Shown piece by piece: positions 45,001 through 57,350 of a stretch of DNA of 64,000 nt. This stretch comes from Enchytraeus crypticus (Eukaryota; Annelida; Clitellata; Enchytraeida; Enchytraeidae). The notes under the pieces are model-generated. The model made no database searches, was not told the origin of the DNA, and saw only the letters and a program-made list of their open reading frames with translations. Numbering within the stretch: position 1 is the stretch's first letter; every line of letters begins with the position of its first letter. The position numbers were made by a program, and so were the translations under genes. Location of the stretch: NCBI GenBank assembly GCA_905160935.1, contig CAJHZI010000644.1, positions 62,001-126,000 of the forward strand. The letters are read 5' to 3'.

Positions 45001-48000
45001 GAGCGCAGGATTTGAACCCCTTACATACTGATCCACAGTAGGATATCTAACCAACATCGCCATTAGCTTTATCTATTTGTAAATTTTGTAACTAATTATT
45101 TACAACTGGTCAAATTTTAAATTCTCGATTAGGCCTATATTATTGTACACTAGTGGGATATGTGATGATTCCGTAATTTCTTTCGCCAGATAATAAAATG
45201 TGATGAATATTAACATTCTATATGGATAGAGTGTGAATAAATTGTGGTTTATCATAAGGATATAATGTGTAGGCCTACATATGAAGTGTATTTTAGTTAA
45301 TTATAATTATTATACTGTAATTAATTATAATTATTATACTGTAATTAATTATAATTATTATACTGTAATTAATTATAATTATTATACTGTAATTAATTAT
45401 AATTATTATACTGTAATTAATTATAATTACTATAACTAATTATAATTAATACTGTAATATATCATGTGGCTATAGTGTGTATATATAATGTGTATTGGAC
45501 TGCATATTTTAGACGCCACAAGATACAGTTTCGCCCTCCAATGGAAGAGATCAAGTCAAAGTACTACAGAGAAATGAAGAAGTTCATAGGCATACCCTAC
45601 CTGTTTAAGGGTGTGGGAGAGGGGGTAACCGAGGAACCGATATTTACAGCCATTGTCGAGAGAAACTCTGGCGGGTTTGCCACCTGCTATCGCAAGGCTG
45701 CGGAACTGTTCGTTAAACTGGATGCTGTCAAAGATACTTTTAAGGTTCGTTAAGAGCTTGCCTGTAGAAATACACGCAGTTAATTCTCAGATCAAATGTT
45801 AGATTTAAAAGTGTAATAGAAAACGACTGTAACTATAGCTTTATATTCTTTTTGTACCTCAATCTCAACATCAGCTTACTCATTTTTTATTTACTAATTA
45901 TTAAATGATTGGTATGGGAAATTGACATAACTTAATTAGACAATAAAATAAAGACTCGAGTATATTAGACATCATATACAGTCTTGCGGATAGTGATTCC
46001 TATAACTTTGTGATTGATCGAGATCAGTGGAGGAAGATGGTTGTAGAGACTATTCTTGTGTCCACAAAGTGACGTCTAATAGAGATTAGTGGAGGAAGAT
46101 GGTTGTAGCGACTACTCTAGTGTTCACAAAGTGACGTCAAATAGAGATCAGTGGAGGAAGATGGCTGTAGAGACTACTCTAGTGTCCACAAAGTGACGTC
46201 TAATAGAGATCAGTGGAGGAAGATGGTTGTAGCGACTACTCTAGTGTTCACAAAGTGACGTCTAATAGAGATTATTTATTTATTTATTCGTGAATAAATC
46301 TACAGACAAAGCATAAAAGAAAGAAATTACAAATATGTGCAAAACATACACAACAAGCAACCAATGCAGATGCAAACAAGTATCTGAGAGTGACCAGTGG
46401 AGGAAGATGGTTGTAGAGACTACTCTAGTGTCCACAAAGTGACGCCTAGGAGAGCTCGAATTAGAATCTCACAACCGCAGACTTTATCTTTAATTAATGG
46501 CATAATAATATAATTCTGAATTCTTTATGCATTAAATAAAGTAAACAATAGGAACAGATTAAATGCATATTTTATGTAGAGGTATACTTAGCATTAGCAG
46601 TCCTTGCTTCTAATGGCATAATAATATAATTCTGAATTCTTTATGCATTAAATAAAGTAAACAATAGGAACAGATTAAATGCATATTTTATGTAGAGGTA
46701 TACTTAGCATTAGCAGTCCTTGCTTCTAACTGGATCAATAAGAATTTCTTTGCAATTTGATTTATATACTATGTATATTTATATAAATTGGCATATAACG
46801 TGCTAATACAACCGCAGACGTTTGCAATACCCTTAATTAATGTCATAATAATATAATTCTGAATTGTTTATGCACTAAATAAACTAAACAAACTAAAACA
46901 TAGCTAATACATAACCTAATGCATATATTGTACATATCGAAGAAGCGAAATTATGAAATCCACAACGTTCTCGTTATGTGAACAACTTGAACACTGGCTG
47001 TGTGCGCAGGACTTTAAATTGTTTCCACAGTGTTCGAAGTTGTCATGGACAACAGTAGCACTCTAATCTTATTGTTGTTGTTGTTGGCTGTGTGTGCTCA
47101 GGACTGGGTGGTTCTCGGCTCCCTGGACCTCGACGAGTTTGCCTTCAACAACCTCAAAGTTCTGTCTGACTGGGAGAGAAACTTCAAGGGTCTCAAGGCT
47201 CGCGGCAGAGATGCTGAAAAGCTGCCGAGGTTTCTCTTCTCTTTCTCTAGTTTTTACAGAAAGACACCCTGTGTTTCTGGGAATTTTTTCTTTTATTTCT
47301 TTAAAACGTTTATTTCTATTTGTATTTGTGAGGGATTTGGTGTTGATGCTGAAATAAACTCTACCTCTCTCTTCTCTATGCAGACGTTATATTCACGTAG
47401 TCTTGAATCACAATTCTGCTGAACTCTATTTATTTTTTAATGATCAACGTAATTATAGATAAGTCATTTTTCGGAGTCTACTTTGTCGCAAACTAGTTTA
47501 CGAAAATTAAATTCTGCGTTTAAACTAAGATAACAGAGGCCTCCTGTGTTTCATGTACAACATTTGTTTAGCAGTATTTGGAACATTGAAACAATGAATT
47601 ATTTTTAATTAAAATAATTACATTAAGATTTGCTTTCATAATATTATGCCTATTGAAATTATATTAACTTGCCATCGGATGCAAGCAATTGAATACTTGA
47701 TATTTTACCATATATTATATTTCTATTATATTATTAAGTCAGATGAAGATAAGTTATGCAACTGAACTGTGAGAAGTTCTATTGATTTTAATTTATTTAG
47801 CGCATCCGTTAACTTTCAATTGCTCTATGCTTTCAATTTTTCCTACCCTATTTAAACTGCGATTCGAGAGAAGAATAAGAAGAAGACAAAGAAGAAGGTG
47901 ATGATGATGATGATGACGATACTTTAACAGTGTAGCTATTATCAATTGATTGATACATTCAATCTATCAATCTATGGATTGATTGATAGATTGAATGTAT

Positions 48001-51000
48001 AATTGATTGATGCTAACTAACGTAGTGAGCTAAAGATCGACTGTATAACGGTCAGCTGTGTGCCGATCAAGTCAGTCATAGACGACCACATTCAGCGCTT
48101 GTTCGACGCGCTGCTGTCCAGTCTGCGCCGCTCAGCCCAGGCTCACGTGACCACCATAGACACATTCCTCACCGCGGCCACCGAGACTCTCTCTCAACGC
48201 CCGCAGTCCGTCGAGGAGATAGCCGAGGCCAATTCTAAGCACGTCGAACTGTACAAGGCTAAGAAGGACGTAAGTACAACTAAGTTCGTGAAATTATGAG
48301 CCCCAATTAAAATTAGCATTCTTTCTGTAAACACTGATTGAATCTAGTTAAGCACTACTATAAGATATCGTACCGCTTCATTCTAAGCTCTACTATCGTA
48401 TACCGAACCGCTTCATTCAAAGTTCTAGTATGAGATATCGAACCACTTCATTCTAAGCTCTACCACGAGATACCGAACCGATTCATTCTAAGCTATAAAT
48501 CGATATATCGAACAGCTTCATTCTAAGCTCTACATTGATATAACGATCCTCTTCTAAGCTCTACTACATGTAAAAGATACCGAACTGCTTCATTCTAAGC
48601 TCTACTATGAGATACCGTACGGCTTGAATGTAAGCTCCACTTTGAGATACCGAACCGCTTCATTCCAATCTGTGTATTTATCGAACCAATTCATTCTTAG
48701 ATCTAATATGAGATACCGAACCGCTTCATTCTAAGCTATACTATGATATACCGATCCTCTTCATTCTAAGCTCTACTGTAAGATATCGAACCTCTTAAAT
48801 CTAAGCTTTACTACGAGATACCGAATCGCTTCATTCTAAGCTCTACTATGATATACCGAACCGCTGCATCTTAAGCTCTGCTATGAGAAACCGTACCGTT
48901 TCATTCTAAGCTCTGCTTATGAGATACCAAATCGATTCATTATAGGCGCCACTATGAGATAACAAACCGCTTCATTCTAAGCTGTACTATCAGATACCGA
49001 ACCACTTTATTCTATACTCTACAATGAGATACCGTACCGCTTCATTCTAAGCAAAACCATGATATCAAGAACCGCTTCATCTTAAGTTCTACCATGAAAT
49101 ATCGTACCGCTTTATTCTAAGCTCAACTATGATATACCGAACAGTGTCATTCAAAGCTCAACTATGAGATACCGAACCGTTCATTCTATGCTCTACTATC
49201 AGATACCGAACCGCTTCACTGTAACCCTCTATATATCGATCCGCTAAGCTCTACTATGCGATACCGAACCGCTTCATTCTATGCTCTACTACGAGATTCA
49301 GTACCGCTGTATTCTAAGCTCTACTATGACGTACCTAAATAAAACAAAAAAATTAATAAAAAAATGTTTTAAGTAATGAGGAATATCTATAAAAGTAAGT
49401 CTAAGGAAAAAATATTCATACAAGAAAAGGATCAATTGATAGTTAACAAAGATGAAGTAACTGAAATTATAACAGACTATTTTAAAAACATGTTCAATAA
49501 AAACTCAATAGACACAATAAGTGGAATAGAGCCTAGAAAAATGAAAATTCCATTTAGTGCGGGTGAAGTTGAGAGATCAATTAATAAACTGAAAAACAAT
49601 AAAAGTGCAGGCCCAGATGGCATATACGCTGAAGAATTAAAACATTGTCCCAAAGTAGTATTTAAAATAATAGCAGATAAGTTTAATAAGCTAGCCGAAG
49701 GAAATGAACAATTAGAAGAAATAACAGAAGAACTACTAATACCTCTGCAAAAACCTGGAAAAATCAAAGAAAAAAAAGAAAATATTTGGCCCATAATCCT
49801 TCTAAATACATTGAGAAACATTTAGTGCATCATAATGTTTAATAGAGTATATGATAAAATAGATAATCAAATTCCACTAAGTCTGGCGGCATATAGAAGA
49901 GGAAGAAGCACTACAGAAAACGTGTGCTCTTTGAAGTTATTAATAGAAAAAGCAATAATTGAACAAAATGCTAACCTAAGTATACTACTTCTAGATATGA
50001 GTAAGGCTTTTGACTGCGTAAATAGAAAGCTACTAATAGATGATTTAAAGCAGTTTCTAGATAAAGATGAATTGTACATAATCAAAATACTTATAGAAAA
50101 TGTAAAATAAAGGCTTTGAACGACAATTGTCAAGGTAAAGATTTCAGTACCAGCACAGGAGTACCTCAGGGGGACTGTCTAAGTCCAATTCTGTATACTT
50201 TCTACCTTGCAATGTCGCTAAAAGAAACAGAACAGAATGTACCTAAAGAACTTAATGATCACACATACTGGAATGGAAATAGTAATACAGAAATAATAGA
50301 TTAACAATTTGTCGATGATATTGGATGGATTCTTATTGGGCAAAACAATTTTGATGAATTAATACCATTCTTTGAAAGTAAATTAATAAGACGAGATCTA
50401 AAAATAAATAAAGATAAAACAGAGAAAATAGTAATAGGCTATCAAATAACAACGAAGACGTAAAGTGGAAAAAAACTAAATATTTAGGTAGTATGTTGGA
50501 TACAGAAAATGATATAATTCATAGGAAACAATTAACAATGATGGCATTTAATAAATATAGATTGAAATTAACAAATAAAAAATTAAATCTTAAAGTTAGA
50601 ATAAAAATCTTTAACACTTATATTAAATCAGTATTTGTTTATAATAGTGAGTTATGGGTAGTAACAAAAAGCATAGAAAATGACATACATGTTTTTCATA
50701 GAAAATTACTAAGAAATCTTCTAAAATTTCACTATCCATACACAATTAGCAATATAGATATATACGAAAGAACAAAAGAGACTCCTTGGAGTCAAATCAT
50801 AAGGAAAAAATATACAGTTGGATAGGCCATATGCTAAGACTAAATGAAAATATTCCAATTAGAAAAGCTTTAAAATATAGACTACTAAACAATAAAATGA
50901 GGGTAGGAATGGGAAATAAATACACATTAATTAACCAATATAATAATGATAAAAGTCAATTAGATACCAAATTCAGTCTTATGCAGGGTGACATTTATGA

Positions 51001-54000
51001 CTTTGCACAGGATCGTGATAGGTGGAGGGAGAGGTTTGAGGAGGCTGCTCTGGTGTCCACCGAGTGACGTTGCGCAGAGTTTATGTATATATATGACGTA
51101 CCGTTCCGCTGTATTCTAAGCTTTACCATGATATACCGTACCGCTTTATTCTAAGCTCTGCTATGAGATACCGAATCACTTCATTCTAAGCTCTACTATG
51201 AGATACTAAATCGCTTCATTCTAAGCGACACTATGAGATACCAAACCACTTCATTCTAAGCTCCAGTATAAGATACAGAACCGCTTCATTCTAAGCTCTA
51301 CTATGAGATACCGATCGTCCTCTACTGTAGGATACCGAACCACGTTATTGTACATGTATAATCTACTATGAGATACCGTACCGCTTCATTCTATGCAAAG
51401 CCATGATATACCGAACCACTTCATCTTAATGAATTGTAATATTTATTTTGATATCCTCATGTTGTGTCTGGGTTGTGCGAAGAATTGACCAACCGCTGAC
51501 TGCACGTGTCGTAGAAGGCGACTAAAGCTTTAAGATCCATACAAATTTGAGAAAGATCATTCGGTTGATGAGCACCTAGGCTCCAGAAATTGCTACGAAA
51601 ATTTAAACGAAAGAAAAAGTCTCAAATTGGGTATTGACTGATGATATGATGTAGGACAGAGAGGATTTGAGACAATCTATTCGTATCCCGACCCTAGTTA
51701 AGCTGGAATTCAAGGGAAGAAGAAGATGATGATGAATATTTACTTTGATTGTTCTTGTTATTATTCGGGATGGGTAAGTCTCTGACAGACATGATGAATT
51801 CTGTACAGGTAAAATATACAATTTTATTTTCAATTAATTTAACGATTTTGTTTGTGACAGATCTTACCACTCTTTGAGATGGCTGAGGCCAAGAACAGAC
51901 TGATGAAGTCTGTGGCAGGAGGTGGTATTGAGCAGATGGGGAACCTGCAGAGTCGCTGGGACAAGTTTGAAATGATGATGGAGAGCCATCAGCTTATGAT
52001 CAAAGAGCAGGTTGTGACTATAATATGAACATGATTCTTATAACAGTGTCTTAAATGAAGGCTCTGTTTCATAATTCAGCTTTCAGCTTAGTATTACCGT
52101 TAAGTATCATTGGTTAGAAGGAAACTGGTTGTGCCTTTTGTGTAGGCTATTTAAGTATGATTGTCCACTAGAGGCTGTTGTTGTAATTTTATTAGTGATT
52201 TCGGCTAGAGAGACTATTTGATTTCAGTAATTTAGGGATAAATTATTAATAATTTAAATGTGATTTCTATGCTTTGCACTACGCTGAGAACATAATTATT
52301 AGCGGATCATGCATCGAATCTCTGCATTATATCTAGCAGGCAATCTACAGTAGGGCTTTTGCTTGGATTATTTGGTTTTCAACTAATATTTGTGCGAATC
52401 TGAAAATCCTATCAGGCCCAAGTCACGACTGGTCCACATATGACGAATCACTAGAGAAATAATATCGCCGTCAAGTAAATTTACATCCAAGGGTTAAATG
52501 CGTCTTGGAAATTTGACTGTGGGTGAGGAATCAAAGTTAACTTTTCTTTTACTTAATTGTTTTTAACGTATTTTTGGTTTTCAGCTGGATGTAATGAAGA
52601 GTAGCGTACAAGTAGCGTCTTTGGAATTTGACTGTGAGTGAAGAATCAAAAGTAAACTTTTCTTTTACTTTACTTAATTGTTTCTAACATAGTTTTGGTT
52701 TTCAGCTGGATGTAATGAAGAGTAACGTAGAATCAAGGGTCAAGAACTACGAGCAAGCTCTGAAAAAGTTTGAGGCTCGTTGGCATCAGCTGAAGCCCAA
52801 GGACGCAGCTCTGGACGGAGGAGCAGAGTCCAGCCTGGCGGCAGTGCAGACCATCAAAGAAAAGAGGGCGGAGTTTGAAGAACTGGAGGCCACAAAAACG
52901 GCTCTCATGTAAGTCTTGTCATCTTGAATTCATTTCCAGATAATAGAATTCATTTGACATAATCAATCTACCCTGACCATTTTGATCACTGGACTGGCTT
53001 TCTTTTAGGACCTTACTTCTCCTCAGCACATTTCCCTTGCAGATTGGTCTAGGTGAATTGATCTGCAGTGATGTGTGCTATGGGAACGTCCCTGACATCA
53101 TCCTTGGATGAGAAAACCTTTATTACTGCTATTATTATTATTATTATTATAAAAAATAAATTGTAAAAATATATGAAGTGTAAGGCTTATCTGCCTGCCC
53201 GCAGAGTATAACAACTGCATCTTAGTGCTTTGTCGCCGTTTACGATACGGTCGGTGTATTCTTCAGCAACCCGGACTCAACACGGGTAAATAAATTTTCT
53301 GCACCAGTCCTCTCAAATAATCGTAAAACTTGGTTGATTGATTGTCCAAGTAACAATAGCATGTACATTTATTTCTTTTTACCTGATGGTTTAATAATAT
53401 TGACGAGTAATCTGACGTATTTTGTATTCAGGAAGGATTGCGAACACTTTGATTTGCCTCCACCGGAGTTTCCTTTGGCAGAGGAACTTAAAGAGGATAT
53501 AGAAAAGTTTGAGAGTATGTGGGGACTTTTCTCTGAGTTCAACGTGGGCATGGAGCAGTTTAACAAAGAAGATTGGATCTCTTTTAGGTACAGTTTACTG
53601 GTGTATATTTATATTACTATCATGCTATGAGTATATTACTATTATTATTACTATGCTATATTATATTATTACTATGCTATATTATATTAGGCCTATTAAT
53701 TATTCTTCTGTTTCACTTGCATTTTGTACACTTTTTTGAATTTTGTTAATATGTAGCCTAATTTTGTAATTTATAGTTAAGTAGTATTTTGCAACTTCTA
53801 TTATATTGGAAAACTGTTGAGTTTATTCATAGCATTCAGTGTGTTCATGGTCTTAACTGGTTATGAAGTGTTTTTATTTTTCTTTTCTTTTTTAGGAAGT
53901 TTAGTGTTCAAGTGATCATTGAATGCACACTATGTCAATATTCATGTTGATGACGATACCGATAGATTATTTATTTTGCTATTTCAGGAGTCGCTATTAC

Positions 54001-56675
54001 CAGTTTGAGGAGTATTTGACAGAATGGCTTGATAAACTAAAGGAGAGAAAGAAAACTCCGATGGTGGTAAAGCTTATGAAGGATATCGATCAGTACAGAG
54101 TAAGTTATTCGATTGATTGTAACATTAAAATAATTCGTTATAATTTTTAATGTTCTGTGCTTGTTGTAGGTTTATATGCCTAATTCTATAAGTAGTTTTC
54201 TTAGAGCTCAATATATGAACAGCATATTTGCTTTTCTGGTTCTTGTTGAATTGCGGTTTGTGTAAGATTCTTGTATGGGTTATTATGTCTGAAATAAAGC
54301 AATAAATAAATAAAAATAACTTATGAAGCCTAATTTTTATCGAAATTCTTTCTTCTTTTCTAACGTTCTCTGGAAGCCTAAGGCACATCTCTTCCCACCG
54401 TACATATACTCTATCCATCCAGACCATCTTTTGATCACCGGACTGGCATCTCTTAGGATCTTACTTCTCTTCGGCATATCTTTTGCTGATCGGTTTAGGT
54501 GAATTGATCTGTAGTGATGTGTGCTCTGGATACATCCTTGATATTATCGTTAGCCGAAGAAATGGCCATTAAACCTTGATTATTAATATTATTTATTAAT
54601 GCTAATATTAATATTAGTTTTATTTATAATATTATAATTTATTACTATCAAACTTCTCGTAAGTGATATTAGATTTAAAATTTAAATTAGCTATTTATTT
54701 TTGCTGTCTTTTAAGATTCAAGGTTGACTTCTTAGGTTTCTAGTTTTTAGCTGGCTAAAATATCCTTGGTTTGGTTGCCAAAGATATATATAATAGATAT
54801 ATATATATAAGCCAAAAATATATATAAGGAGGTTTTGTATATACTAAAGCCGAGTTTGCCGTCAGTTTTGTCAATCATGTCGATGGTCGATGAGCTTTGA
54901 TTTCGAACTGAACACTTATTGCTCCGAAGTCGGGGCACTACACTGTTGATCCACTCAGTTTAATTAAAAAAGATGCTGAGAATCAATAATTTCGTACATT
55001 GAAATGTTTAATTTCGTAAATATTGCTTTACTTTATGTTGTAAAAGTAAATTTATGATTATGATGAGTCTAAGAAAAACTAAAATGAGTGCATTGAACAA
55101 TAGAAATATTGTTTACTTTTAAATATGTGGTTTAATTTACCTGTGTTTGATGATATAAAGAAAAAAAAAGTTTTTCATTTTTATTTTTTCACGTAAGAAT
55201 ATTTATTTTCTGTTTTATAGAATGTTATTCCAGTGCTGAAGTGGGTGAGGGGCGAGCCCCTGTCTCCTGATAACTGGACTGAGCTATTTCATCTCATCGG
55301 CATACCTAAAGGAATGACTCTGGAAAAGTTAACATTTGGAGATGTTATTTCTCATTCCGAGGGGATACTAAATAACGCTGAAGCTATCAAGGTTTGTCAG
55401 CTACATGGGTTGCCATTCATCTTAGACGATTGATTGATTGATTAATCATTGCTGTTTAATTACTTAGCTAATCGCTACTCCTTGCAGGGTCTATTAATGA
55501 TATTTTATAGTTTTATAAATTTTTAATTTCTAAATTATATTTTTCTCTTTTCAAATATCCAGCAGTAACAATTAGAGCGCATGAGCTATTCACGTGCGCA
55601 TTTAGTTATTTGTAACATACAGTGAAGTTAAAATAACTTAAATTTGAAATAATTTAATGGTTTGAGATTGTGATAATATTCTAACAAAATCAATCATTAA
55701 ACCAACTAATTAAGTCATTTTAATTTCTGTTATTTCCAAAATGCCTAAATTTTGCCTTGATCAAATTATTTGTAATTTTAGCTCACTTTTGAATTGCAAT
55801 ATGACGAGGTAGCTCGATCATGCATCCATTGATTAGTTGATTGATCAAGAGATGAGTGATTGATGAATGCAGGAGTTGAACCAGAGGGCTCAGGGAGAGG
55901 TGGTCATCAGGGAGGCACTGCGGGAGCTAGACTCCTGGGGAGCTGGCGCCGTGTTCCAGCTGACAGAATATGAGGACAGTCATAAGAGCAAAGTCATGCT
56001 CATCAAAGAGTGGAAAGAGCTCGTTACTCAGGTATCTACTGCCATTCATTACTTCAATACATATCGTTATTTCTCTATTTTTCCCTTATCTCTCTCAGGG
56101 CACTGCGTACTGGCAGAACCATGGTATTTAACGCTTCCACTCTTCTCTGTCTTCCGTTTTCTCTTCATGTCTTCGTATGAGTGGAACTTTAAATTCTCCA
56201 GTAATAGGCTACTCATTCTTGTTATTATATACCATTTCTTGGGGGATTCTGCTTATAACGAGGTGGGCCCCCTATGCCTTTGACTAACATTTACCGGGCA
56301 GGGGCGTCATTCCCTGAGAAAGCTATCCTGTTATTTTCCCATATAGGCTGGTATATTTCTATATTTTTCTTCATATGCTTGTGTATTTATTTATTTTTCC
56401 ACTACTTCTGGTGTATTAAATTGCAAGTGTATGAATTTATCCTCCGAAGATAGTTATGATGATAGGGTAAGGAAAATTTAACAATTTGTTGTAAATTAGG
56501 CAATCCATAATGTTTCAGCCGTTTCAACAAAAGTAATTTTAAATCTTTTTGAATTTATCGTTGCGTACAGTCTCAACTTCTCAGCAGAACCTCTTGATCC
56601 ATTATCTCAGGAATTGAAATTGTTTAAAGTTTCTGAATTAATCTTTCTATAAATATAATATATAAATCATACATT

Positions 56676-56737
<62 letters not shown>

Positions 56738-57304
56738 CTAACATGATATATGATTCATTAGATATGTGATTCATATATGATATATAATATCGTGCATTAG
56801 ATATATAATACACATGTTTTATAAAATATCACACGTTATATTTATAATATACATACGATCCAAAAACGCACACTTAAATGATTGGTTTATATCTCGTTAT
56901 ACTATAGGCCTATTGTAATACAGGTTGGAGACAATCAATCCCTGCTCCAGTCTCTTAAGGATTCTCCCTACTACAAACACTTTCAGGATAAAGCGTCCAT
57001 TTGGGAAACACGTCTAGGAGACCTGGACTTCATCCTTCAGAATCTGAATCAGATTCAACGTAAATGGGTCTACCTGGAGCCAATATTTGGTCGCGGAGCT
57101 CTTCCTAAGGAGCAGGGGCGATTTAAAAAAGTGGATGATGATTTTAGGTTGTGTTCAAGAAAGTTCATTATTAGATTATTATTATTGTTCCTACTTCTAG
57201 TTAGACTGGGTTTCAAGGGATGATGATAATGATGATTGCTATTATTATTATTATTATTGTTATTATTATTATTATTATTATCATTATTATTATTATTATT
57301 ATCA

Positions 57305-57350
<46 letters not shown>

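Noticed and set aside
49376-49825. A host gene encoding a 149-aa protein
   Set aside because: KSAGPDGI and the following DMSKAFD blocks are reverse transcriptase motifs of the inserted LINE C.
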